In this document: positions 1 to 7,923 of the stretch, piece after piece | How the letters are laid out: each line of letters opens with the position of its first letter | Position numbering within the stretch: the first letter of the stretch is position 1 | Origin: Polyangiaceae bacterium | GTDB taxonomy: Bacteria; Myxococcota_A; Polyangia; Polyangiales; Polyangiaceae | Assembly: GCA_020848455.1 (NCBI GenBank) | Contig: JADLAB010000164.1 | Location: 1 to 32,410, forward strand | Direction: 5' to 3' | DNA: 32,410 bases | Notes under the pieces: model-generated | What the model was told of the DNA's origin: nothing | Database searches by the model: none | What the model saw: the letters and a program-made list of their open reading frames with translations, nothing else | Program-made: the position numbers and the translations under genes

Positions 1-43
1 TGTCGTGGGTCGGGGGCGGGCGCGAGAGCGACAGATGTGGGCT

Positions 44-58
44 GTCTTCCTGGAAGAC
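44..58. repeat. Perfect 15-nt palindrome
   Basis: Seven-base arms GTCTTCC and GGAAGAC flank a single central T. It lies in non-coding sequence beyond the 3' end of the hydrolase gene at 203-1078. It could be an operator for a gene outside the left edge or part of a transcription stop. No T-tract follows it on either strand, so its role is open. Confidence 0.4.
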
Positions 59-85
59 TGGGGGTTGGTGTCGGTGTCGAGGGTC

Positions 86-190
86 GCGGGCGGGCGCGTG
101 CGTGCGCGAGTGCGCGTGCGTGCGCGAGTGCGGGCGCGTGCGCGGGCGCGGGCGCGAGTGCGTGCGCGGGTGCGGGTGCGGGCGGGCTCG
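86..190. repeat. Alternating purine/pyrimidine (GC/GT) low-complexity tract with an exact 18-bp tandem repeat
   Basis: About 100 bases consist almost only of GC, GT and GAG steps. Within it an 18-base unit is repeated exactly and head to tail: the bases at 96-114 recur at 114-132. Long alternating purine-pyrimidine runs of this kind are known to favour left-handed Z-DNA under negative supercoiling. The tract starts just past the stop codon of the hydrolase gene (203-205), where transcription of the 3.4-kb minus-strand operon would end. I see no convincing reading frame in 1-202. Confidence 0.7.
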
Positions 191-202
191 GAGCGGTCGC
201 GG

Positions 203-1078
203 TCACGCGCCGCCGACGAGCGCGCGGAGCTCGGCGAGCGCGCCACGGATCCCCGGCGCGTCGTCGTGGCGGCGGAGCAGGGCGAGATCGGCGCGCGGCA
301 AGGTCGCGGCGAGGAGCTCCGCCGTCGAGAGCGGATGGCCCGCGTCGTTCGGCCACGGGCGCAGCAGCGTCGGCACGTCGAGCCCGGCGAGCGCGCGCCG
401 GTCGGGCATGTCGCTCGCCGCGGCGCCCTCGACGATGCGCTCGAGCGCGGTCCAGGGCGCGTGCCGCAGCCACTGCACCATGGCGCGCAGGGCCGGGGTG
501 AGGGTCTCGGGGGTGAACATCCCGTCGAGGTCGGCCTTCACGCGGGCGGCGAGCGCCTCGGGCGTGCGGGTCTCGAGGAGCTCGCGGTAGCGCGCTTGCT
601 CGGCGGGCCGGGTCTCCCACGCCGTCGGCAGCGCAAAGAGGAGCATCGCGGTCACCCGCTCGGGCCGGGCCAGGGCCGCGTGGAGCGCGACCGCCGCACC
701 CATGGAGATGCCGCCGAGCGCGAAGCGCTCGAGCCCGAGCGCGTCCGCGAGCGCGAGCACGTCGTCCGCGAGCCGGTCCCAGCGGTGGAGCTCGGCGCGC
801 GCCGCGGGCGGCGTCCGGCCGTGGCCGCGCGCGTCGTAGCGCACGAGCGTGAAGCCGGGTGCGTGGCGGAGCTCGTGGGCGAGCACGCTGTGGTCGTCGA
901 CCTCGGTGGGGAAGAAGACGCCGTGCGACCAGACGAGCGCCGGCCCCGCGCCGCGCACGCGCACGCGCACGGGGCCGTTCGGCAGCTCGATCAGGCGATC
1001 CTGCTCGTGCTCCGCCGCGTCGTGCCCCTGCGACGCGGCGGAGCCTCGAGCCCCGGGTGCTGCCTCGGCCTCGGACAT
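203..1078 (-). CDS. alpha/beta hydrolase fold protein
   Basis: A 291-residue cytosolic hydrolase, with no signal peptide. The oxyanion-hole region SHG is at 51-53, the strand/loop YDARGHG at 81-87, and the nucleophile elbow GISMG at 123-127 with Ser125 as nucleophile. The third segment is unusual: where the family has a D-x-x-P acid loop this protein has NDAGHP (244-249), and the last candidate His (271) sits in RHDDAPG, so Asp245/His271 as acid and base are only inferred. Overall it resembles the 3-oxoadipate enol-lactonase/haloperoxidase-like group. The ATG at 1078 lies 8 bases after the stop of the upstream ATP-grasp gene, so it is probably the last cistron of an operon with the two ATP-grasp genes and may act on their product. 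The substrate cannot be read from sequence. Confidence 0.88.
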   Translation of the reverse strand: MSEAEAAPGARGSAASQGHDAAEHEQDRLIELPNGPVRVRVRGAGPALVWSHGVFFPTEVDDHSVLAHELRHAPGFTLVRYDARGHGRTPPAARAELHRWDRLADDVLALADALGLERFALGGISMGAAVALHAALARPERVTAMLLFALPTAWETRPAEQARYRELLETRTPEALAARVKADLDGMFTPETLTPALRAMVQWLRHAPWTALERIVEGAAASDMPDRRALAGLDVPTLLRPWPNDAGHPLSTAELLAATLPRADLALLRRHDDAPGIRGALAELRALVGGA

Positions 1079-1086
1079 GGCGTGGG

Positions 1087-2418
1087 TCAGGGCGCGCCGT
1101 AGTCGAAGCGAAGTGCCTCGGCGCACAGGCCGTCGAGCGCCGCCTGTTCGGGCGCGACGGCGATGACGAGCCCGAAGCCCTGGACCGGATTCCAGCCCCA
1201 GGGCAGCAGCGCTCGCCCGTCGACCTTCAGGTTCTCCGGATCGACGAGCACGCCGGCGCGGCGCGCGAAGGCCTCGAAGGTCAGGCCTGGCCGCTCGGTC
1301 GGCAGCGGCAAGAGGCACGTGGCGAAGTCGCGGTCCGTGAGCTTGCGCGCGAGGTGCGCGGCCATGGCCGTCGCCGTGTTGCCGGTGGGGCGCAAGCCCG
1401 GGTCGTAGATGACGGGCCCGGCGGCCGTCTGGAAGTAGTCCGACATGAGAAAGCCGAAGGCCTCGGGGTGGCGGGCCCAGATGTGGTCCACCATGTCGAG
1501 GATCGCGGCGCCGACCGGCTCGACCGTCGCGCGCGTGATCGCGTGGTTCACGCTCGAGCGGTAGGTCTTGCCGTCGGCCTCGACGAGCTGGTCCGACAGG
1601 GCCACGACCTGGATCTCGCCCGGCGCCTTCGGATCGAGGAACACCTGGAAGCTCTTGTTCGTGCCGCGGATCTCCGGCTGCACGACGAGCCGGCGGGACA
1701 GGCCGAAGCGCGCCTGCTTGTCCCGGATCTTGGCGAGCTCGGCCTCGAACTCCGCCGCCGTCGCCGCGATGAACACGCCCGAGCCGGCGTTCTCGGTGTT
1801 GCAGGTCTTCAGGAACACGCGCCCGCCCGCGCCGCGCGCGTGCTCGAAGTCCGCGAGCGCGACCTCGTACATGTCCTTGACGACCTCGCGCGGGCCGTAG
1901 CTCGTGATGGTGTCGAGCCCCTCCTTCGAGTTGAGCCAGCGCGACACGTCGGTGCGCACGACCGAGCAGTCGTCGAAGTCCACGCCGAGATCGTCGATGT
2001 CGTAGAGCCGCCCACCGCGCTGCCGCACGCGCTCCTTCATGGCTCGCACGCTCGGCACGAGCTCGTAGGCGCCGAGCAGGCCCACGCGCTTCGCGTAGTC
2101 GACGAGCGTGAGGTCCATCCCCTCCATGAAGAAGACGGTGTTGCCGCCGCGCTCGCTGCCGGGCCCGGTCGAGAGCCAGGCCCCGACGAACGGCATCATC
2201 AGCGCCGAGCCCGGCCCGCGCAGGCTGTCGTAGGAGGGCCGGAAGCCGGCCCGGCTCGGGTCCTCGACGGCGTCGACCCAGATGGTCGCGACGTACATGT
2301 CGCGGAGCGAGCGCCGCAGCGTGTCGAAGGTGGGCCGCACGAGACGGCCGAGCGGGTGCCCCGCGGGGAACAGGGGCTCGGGGCGGTCCAGGCTCGCGAG
2401 GGCGTTGTGCGCGACCAC
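1087..2418 (-). CDS. ATP-grasp domain protein (second of a tandem pair)
   Basis: A 443-residue protein that looks like a divergent ATP-grasp ligase. The fold's glycine-rich lid and lysine are suggested by VFLKTCNTENAGSGV (201-215), the adenine-binding hinge by VVQPEIRG (245-252), and the metal-binding end by SDYFQTAAGPVIYDPGLRPTGNT (starting at 326; key residues D327, D339, R343, G346, N347). The usual E-x-N-P-R-x-G end motif reads D-P-G-L-R-P-T-G, so the metal ligands differ from textbook members. The start is a GTG at 2418 preceded by AGGAG 8 bases upstream; a much longer open frame upstream is only an artefact of GC content. It follows the other ATP-grasp gene by 11 bases and precedes the hydrolase by 8. 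Members of this superfamily join a carboxylate to an amine, thiol or similar nucleophile using ATP; the actual substrates are unknown. Confidence 0.8.
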   Translation of the reverse strand: MVAHNALASLDRPEPLFPAGHPLGRLVRPTFDTLRRSLRDMYVATIWVDAVEDPSRAGFRPSYDSLRGPGSALMMPFVGAWLSTGPGSERGGNTVFFMEGMDLTLVDYAKRVGLLGAYELVPSVRAMKERVRQRGGRLYDIDDLGVDFDDCSVVRTDVSRWLNSKEGLDTITSYGPREVVKDMYEVALADFEHARGAGGRVFLKTCNTENAGSGVFIAATAAEFEAELAKIRDKQARFGLSRRLVVQPEIRGTNKSFQVFLDPKAPGEIQVVALSDQLVEADGKTYRSSVNHAITRATVEPVGAAILDMVDHIWARHPEAFGFLMSDYFQTAAGPVIYDPGLRPTGNTATAMAAHLARKLTDRDFATCLLPLPTERPGLTFEAFARRAGVLVDPENLKVDGRALLPWGWNPVQGFGLVIAVAPEQAALDGLCAEALRFDYGAP

Positions 2419-2429
2419 GGTGATGCTCC

Positions 2430-3644
2430 TCAGCGCAGCGGCGGCAGCTCGTAGTGCGGCATCACCGCGAGGTAGTCCTTGGTGAGCCGACGCGCGTAGT
2501 CGTCGAGCAGCTCGCACACCCGCGCCTGGCTCGTCGAGCGCACGATGAGGCCCGCGTGGTACGGGTCGTCGGTGCGGTAGCAGACCTCGGGGTCGACGAA
2601 GCTCGACAGGTCCGGGTGCTCGCTCCGCGCCAGGCTCTGCACGAGGCCGGCGTACTCCGCGCGCCGCGGCGGCAGCACGTAGGGCACCTCGCCCTTGTCG
2701 ATCTCGATGTCGGCCCACTCCTGCCACAGGTTCACGCCGGTCGCGGCCTCGACCACGTCGGCCACGTGTGCGCCGCCGACGCGTGCGCCGACCTCGAGGA
2801 AGTACACCTTGCCGTCGTCGCGGCCGCGGATGTACTCGGCGTGGGTGACGCCGCGCACGAAGTGCATGCGCGTCAGCATCTTCTCGTTGAGCGCCTCGAG
2901 CTCCCGCCACTCGGCCGTGTCGCGCGGCAGGGTGTAGGTGCTGAACACGCCGCCGCCGTGCGCCACCTCGAACGGCGGCACGCCGTTCTTGTGCACCTCG
3001 GCGAACACCACCTTGCCTTCGGTCACGATGGCGTCGACGTGGTGCACGTCGCCGGGCAGGAAGCGCTCGAGCAGGAAGTACGAGGCGCGGTCGCCGAGCT
3101 CGTGGATGGCGCGCCACAGCTCCTCCACGCTGCCGATCTTGCGGATGCCCGTCGCGGACGCCTCGGTGCGCGGCTTCAGCATCCAGGGCGGCGGCACACG
3201 CTCGGTGTAGTCGCGGATGTCGTCGTGGTGGATGAGTCCCACGAAGTCGGGGACGGCGATGCCCTCCTCCTCGGCGCGGACGCGCATCGCGAGCTTGTCG
3301 CGGAACACGCGCGCGGTCGTGTCGCCCATGCCGGGCACGCGCAGGTGCTCGCGCAGGCGCGCGGCCGGATCGACCTCGACGTCGTCGAAGGGGACGATGC
3401 GGTCGAACTTGACGTTGCGCGCGAGGTAGCTGACGGCGTTGACCGTGTCGGCGATGGGCGCGTGATCGGGCAGGGCGAACACGTCCTCGAGCAGATCGCG
3501 CCGCCAGCGCTTCTTCTTCAGATACGTCTCCTGGGTCAGGAGCCACACGCGCGCGCCGCGCTCGCGGGCGCGCTGGATGAAGCGGTCGCCCGTGTTGAAG
3601 CAGGCGAGGGCCAGGATGTTGAGCGGTCGCGATGAGGTCGACAT
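2430..3644 (-). CDS. ATP-grasp carboxylate-amine ligase-like protein (first of a tandem pair)
   Basis: A 404-residue ATP-grasp enzyme with well-preserved motifs: an N-terminal Rossmann-like pre-ATP domain (LNILALACFNTGDRFIQRAR, from 8), FDRIVPFDDVE (80-90), ATP-contact lysine in WMLKPRTEASATGI (K157), hinge LLERFLPGD (191-199, E193), and the Mg-binding end FLEVGARVGG (282-291; E284, R288). This matches the carnosine-synthase/biotin-carboxylase-like branch that forms amide bonds via an acyl phosphate. The start is not certain. ATG at 3644 has GGTGG about 6 bases upstream and is chosen here; another in-frame ATG is at 3656. It is the first gene of a minus-strand operon with a second ATP-grasp gene and a hydrolase. 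No carrier protein, precursor peptide or adenylation gene is visible beside it. Confidence 0.87.
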   Translation of the reverse strand: MSTSSRPLNILALACFNTGDRFIQRARERGARVWLLTQETYLKKKRWRRDLLEDVFALPDHAPIADTVNAVSYLARNVKFDRIVPFDDVEVDPAARLREHLRVPGMGDTTARVFRDKLAMRVRAEEEGIAVPDFVGLIHHDDIRDYTERVPPPWMLKPRTEASATGIRKIGSVEELWRAIHELGDRASYFLLERFLPGDVHHVDAIVTEGKVVFAEVHKNGVPPFEVAHGGGVFSTYTLPRDTAEWRELEALNEKMLTRMHFVRGVTHAEYIRGRDDGKVYFLEVGARVGGAHVADVVEAATGVNLWQEWADIEIDKGEVPYVLPPRRAEYAGLVQSLARSEHPDLSSFVDPEVCYRTDDPYHAGLIVRSTSQARVCELLDDYARRLTKDYLAVMPHYELPPLR

Positions 3645-3656
3645 CGCGCCCACCAT

Positions 3657-4031
3657 CGCGGCGCGGCGGGCGGGCAGCAAGGCTCTCGAGCACGGCCCGC
3701 CTCCGCAGCTGCGGGCCCTGCGGCGCGCAAGCGTTGCCGTGCGGGCGGGCGCGCGGCGCATGCCGTGCGCGCCGGCCCCGCCGTGGCGCCCGCTGGCTCG
3801 AGGGGCGAAGGCGCCCGGGGGCGGCGCTCGCGGCCGCACGCCATCGGGGCAGTCCCCGAGACAAAACCTAACTAATCAACATTTCTCCAACTCGCTGTCA
3901 AGCGAATCCGCACGAGCGCATCCTGTGAAACCCGGAGGGGGCAGGTGGGGTGCTCGGCTCGTGTGTGGGCGTCGTGTCGCCACGCGCGTTCGCGAGGGCT
4001 CCGAGGGCACGCTCCTTGCGAACCGGCAGGC
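3657..4031. other. Divergent intergenic region with an AT-rich patch
   Basis: A 375-base non-coding gap between the minus-strand ATP-grasp operon and the plus-strand gene at 4032. Most of it is GC-rich, but about 3861-3905 is conspicuously AT-rich for this window and holds a TTGACA hexamer on the minus strand. No small gene with credible codon use was found in the gap. Confidence 0.7.
3873..3901 (-). promoter_or_regulatory. Possible sigma-70-type promoter for the ATP-grasp operon
   Basis: On the minus strand a perfect TTGACA (3901 to 3896) is followed, at 16-17 bases, by the overlapping hexamers TTGATT/TGATTA, with TGT just before the latter as in an extended -10. The -10 match is poor, but the -35 is exact and the site sits in the only AT-rich patch upstream of the operon. 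The leader to the ATG at 3644 would be about 220 bases. Confidence 0.45.
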
Positions 4032-5369
4032 ATGGCGTTCCTGAGTACCGCCCCCGAGGGTGCGGTGCTGCGGCCTCACGCCCCTGTGCGCGGCTCGCAG
4101 CTCCGCGAGACCGATGACGACTCGATCTGCGACGACGCGTGGCTCGTCGAGGAGCCCGCGACGCGGCCTGCGCTCGGTGCGACCCCGCCGCCGCCGCCGG
4201 TACGAGCGCGACCGAGCTCGCTGCCGCCGCCGATCGGGGGACCGCGACCGAGCTCGCTGCCGCCGCCGGCACGAGCGCGAGCGAGCTCGCTGCCGCCGCC
4301 GGCACGAGCCGGGTGGCGCACCCACGCCGTGCCGCCGCCCGCGCCGCGCCGACCCGTGGCGGGTGTCGCGCCGCCGCGGAGCTCGGCTCCGCCGCCCTGC
4401 GACGAGGAGCTGGCGGCGACGCTCGTTCCTCACAGCTGGGCGCCGCCGTCGTTCGACGATCTCGTGACGCCGCCGACCATCCCGCCGCCGCCCCGCATGC
4501 CGAGCTCGGCCCGGCCGTCGTGCGACCCCGGCGCGTTCGCCGCGTCCGGGGTCTACGACAGCGTGGCGCCGGCCGTGCCACCGGCGGTGCCGTCGAGCGA
4601 GACGTCTGCGCCGCACGCTCTCTCGGTGCCCGGCGGAGCACCGCCGCGCTCGGTCCTGACGTTCGTGGGCGGGCTCCTCGCCGGCATCGCCGTCTTCTGC
4701 GCGCTCGCGTTCGGCGTCCAGACCTGGAGCGGCGCCGACGCGGCCCCGGTGGTGGTCCAGACGGCCGCGCCCGGTGCCGAGCCGGAGTCGACACCGCGGC
4801 CGGTGGTCGCGCTGCCCGCCGGCGAGGCTCGGGCGGTGCTGGCCGATGCCGGCGACGCCGTCGCACCGCAGCCTCTGCCGGTCGCGGCGCACCCCGCCAA
4901 GCCCGCGGGTCGCGCATCGCACGCGCTCGGGGTGCACTCGCCGGGCGGGTCTCCGGCCCTCGACGCCAAGCCGTCCTCGTCGGCGGGCGCGGCCCCGGCC
5001 GATGCGGGCGCGGCCTCGGCCGGTGCGGGCGCGGCCTCGGCCGGTGCGAGCGCGGCCTTGGCCGATGCGAGCGCGGCGGACGCCGGAGCTCGGCCGCCCG
5101 CCGCCTTCGCCGAGGATGCGGCCAAGGCCGCCGCGTCGGCGGCGGCCGCGCAGGCCTCCGGGTGCGGCGACGGAGCGCTGCGCGGCTCCGCGCGCGTGAC
5201 GCTCACCTTCGCGCCCTCGGGGCGCGTGACGCAGGCGCTGCTCGACGCGTCGTCCGCGCTCGCCGGCACGCCGGTCGGCAGCTGCATCGTGGGCGCGATG
5301 CGCTCCGCGCAGGTGCCGCCCTTCGACGGCGAGCCGGTCACCGTGCAGCGGACCGTCACCGTGCGCTGA
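4032..5369 (+). CDS. Pro-rich single-pass membrane protein with AgmX/TonB-like C-terminal domain
   Basis: A 445-residue protein with four zones. A cytosolic Pro/Ser/Arg-rich region (about 45-205) carries three SSLPPP repeats. One membrane helix follows (about 207-229, SVLTFVGGLLAGIAVFCALA). Next is an Ala/Asp/Ser-rich periplasmic spacer with a 7-residue tandem repeat. The last domain, of about 65 residues (ARVTLTFAPSGRVTQALL onwards, with paired cysteines before and within it), resembles the C-terminal domain of myxobacterial AgmX/PglI-type and TonB-like proteins. The topology suggests it links cytoplasmic signalling to the envelope. ATG at 4032 follows GGCAGG; an upstream in-frame extension to 3945 has no ribosome site and is rejected. 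The next gene, a Ser/Thr kinase, is in the same direction 152 bases on, and the Pro/Ser-rich cytosolic tail would be a plausible phosphorylation target, which is inference. Confidence 0.82.
   Translation: MAFLSTAPEGAVLRPHAPVRGSQLRETDDDSICDDAWLVEEPATRPALGATPPPPPVRARPSSLPPPIGGPRPSSLPPPARARASSLPPPARAGWRTHAVPPPAPRRPVAGVAPPRSSAPPPCDEELAATLVPHSWAPPSFDDLVTPPTIPPPPRMPSSARPSCDPGAFAASGVYDSVAPAVPPAVPSSETSAPHALSVPGGAPPRSVLTFVGGLLAGIAVFCALAFGVQTWSGADAAPVVVQTAAPGAEPESTPRPVVALPAGEARAVLADAGDAVAPQPLPVAAHPAKPAGRASHALGVHSPGGSPALDAKPSSSAGAAPADAGAASAGAGAASAGASAALADASAADAGARPPAAFAEDAAKAAASAAAAQASGCGDGALRGSARVTLTFAPSGRVTQALLDASSALAGTPVGSCIVGAMRSAQVPPFDGEPVTVQRTVTVR
4202..4310 (+). repeat. Imperfect coding repeat (SSLPPP units)
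   Basis: Three near-identical units of roughly 30-36 bases share the core GAGCTCGCTGCCGCCGCC, each encoding SSLPPP followed by a short Arg/Gly/Ala linker. They form the proline-rich cytosolic region of the protein at 4032-5369. The nucleotide identity, beyond that needed for the amino acids, points to recent duplication. Confidence 0.7.
4984..5079 (+). repeat. 21-bp tandem repeat in coding sequence
   Basis: Four full copies and a partial fifth of a 21-base unit, starting at 4984, 5005, 5026, 5047 and 5068, encode Ala-Gly-Ala-x-x-Ala-Gly/Asp heptads in the periplasmic spacer. Units two and three are identical, so copy number is likely to vary between strains. Confidence 0.75.
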
Positions 5370-5521
5370 CGCGAGCGCCGGGCGCCGGGCGCGACGCGCA
5401 GCCCGGTCGCAGCGCGGGCTCGCCCTCGTGCGGGCGTCGGTCTAACCTGCCGCCTCTGGGTCGCGGGACGGGCACGCGGCGGACTGCTGCGCGAGCGGCC
5501 GGCGCCCGACGGAGGGCAACG
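5370..5521 (+). promoter_or_regulatory. Leader region of the cNMP-kinase gene
   Basis: This 152-base gap separates the Pro-rich protein gene from the kinase gene. It contains a GC-rich direct duplication (GCCGGGC units near 5376-5392), a slightly AT-richer spot TCTAACCT near 5441-5448, and a good ribosome site GGAGGG 5-10 bases before the ATG at 5522. No promoter hexamers can be assigned with confidence, but the gap is long enough for the kinase gene to have its own promoter. Confidence 0.4.
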
Positions 5522-6859
<1,338 letters not shown>

Positions 6860-6873
6860 AGGCTCGCGGCGGC

Positions 6874-7923
6874 ATGGCGCGCGATCCGCTCGGCCTCGTC
6901 GGTACGGTGCTCGACGGCGCGTACCGCGTCGACGAGCTGTGCGACCCGCAGCCGCCGTGGGTCGGCTACCGGGCGTGGCACGTGGCCTTCGAGGAGCAGC
7001 TCGCCCTGCGCGCCCTCGTGCTGCCGGCCGACCTCGATGCGGACGCGGCGCGCCGGTGCCTCGAGGGCTTCCGGCGCGCGGCGCGCCTCCACGTGAAGCT
7101 GCGCGCTCACCCGGGCATCGGGATGGCGGTCGGCTTCGGGGTCGCCGAGCTCGGCGCGGACGAGCGCGTCGCCTACCACGCCCGCGAGTGGCTCGACGGC
7201 GCCCCGCTCGGCGAGATCTACGCCGTCGGCGCGCGCCGGCACGCCGAGCGCGAGGCCGTCGCGGCGCTCCGTCCGGCGGTCGCGGCGCTCGCCTTCGCCC
7301 ACGAGCGGGGCGTGCACCACGGTGCGCTCGGGCCGGACGCGCTCCTCGTCGCGGCCGCTCCGCGCGGGCTCGTCGTGGTCGACTTCGCGCTCGGTCCGGC
7401 GCTCGAGGCGGGCGGTGTCGGCGCGCCGGAGGCCCGCGCCCGCTACGCGGCGCCCGAGCAGCTCCGGCCCGGCGAGCTCGGCCCGTGCGGCCCGGCGACC
7501 GACGTGTACGCGCTCGGCGTGCTGCTCGTCGAGCTCGTGACCGGTCGGCGCCTCGAGCGCCCGGAGCGGGAGGCGGTCGACGAGCCGGACGAGCCGCGCA
7601 CGCCGCGCGCGCTCGGGATCGACGTGTCCGATGCCTTCGAGGCGGTGTGTGCCCGCGCGCTCGCGCGCCACCCGTCCGAGCGCTACGCGAGCGCGCTAGA
7701 GCTCGGTGCGGCGCTCGACGCGCTCGGGCACGAGGTCGGGGCGGTGGCCGCGCGTGCCGGCTCGTCGGGGCGCAGCACGAGCCTCGTCTTCGTCGGCGCG
7801 CTCGCGCTCGCGCTCGGCGGTCTAGGTGTGGCCATCGGGCTCGCCCTCGGGCACCAGCGCGCGCCCGTGTGCCCGGAGCCCGCGCCGACCGCGGCCGGTT
7901 ACTCCAGCCCCTCGACCAGGTAG
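6874..7923 (+). CDS. Membrane-anchored pseudokinase (degenerate Hanks-type kinase)
   Basis: A 349-residue protein with clear kinase architecture but without catalytic residues. The VAIK lysine site reads LALRALVL (43-50, Arg or Leu instead of Lys). The HRDLKPEN loop reads HHGALGPDALL (148-158, no catalytic Asp in place). DFG reads DFA (170-172). Structural parts survive: YAAPEQ (191-196), ATDVYALGVLLVELVTGRR (208-226) and the terminal RHPSERYASALELG (265-278). A single helix at about 303-326 (SLVFVGALALALGGLGVAIG) would anchor it, with a short C-terminal tail outside. It follows the cNMP kinase by 14 bases and is probably co-transcribed, so it may be a partner or scaffold for that kinase. Its 3' end overlaps the convergent kinase/propeller gene by 25 bases. 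Confidence 0.88.
   Translation: MARDPLGLVGTVLDGAYRVDELCDPQPPWVGYRAWHVAFEEQLALRALVLPADLDADAARRCLEGFRRAARLHVKLRAHPGIGMAVGFGVAELGADERVAYHAREWLDGAPLGEIYAVGARRHAEREAVAALRPAVAALAFAHERGVHHGALGPDALLVAAAPRGLVVVDFALGPALEAGGVGAPEARARYAAPEQLRPGELGPCGPATDVYALGVLLVELVTGRRLERPEREAVDEPDEPRTPRALGIDVSDAFEAVCARALARHPSERYASALELGAALDALGHEVGAVAARAGSSGRSTSLVFVGALALALGGLGVAIGLALGHQRAPVCPEPAPTAAGYSSPSTR

Noticed and set aside
5-1102. Long plus-strand open frame rich in Arg/Ala/Gly opposite the hydrolase gene
   Set aside because: Low-complexity Arg/Ala/Glu translation without family features; it mirrors the real minus-strand gene and is explained by high GC at third positions.
1087-3864. 925-codon open frame suggesting a fusion of the two ATP-grasp proteins
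   Set aside because: Only its last 443 codons carry ATP-grasp motifs. The upstream part is a frame shadow of the first ATP-grasp gene, and a GTG with an AGGAG ribosome site marks the true start at 2418.
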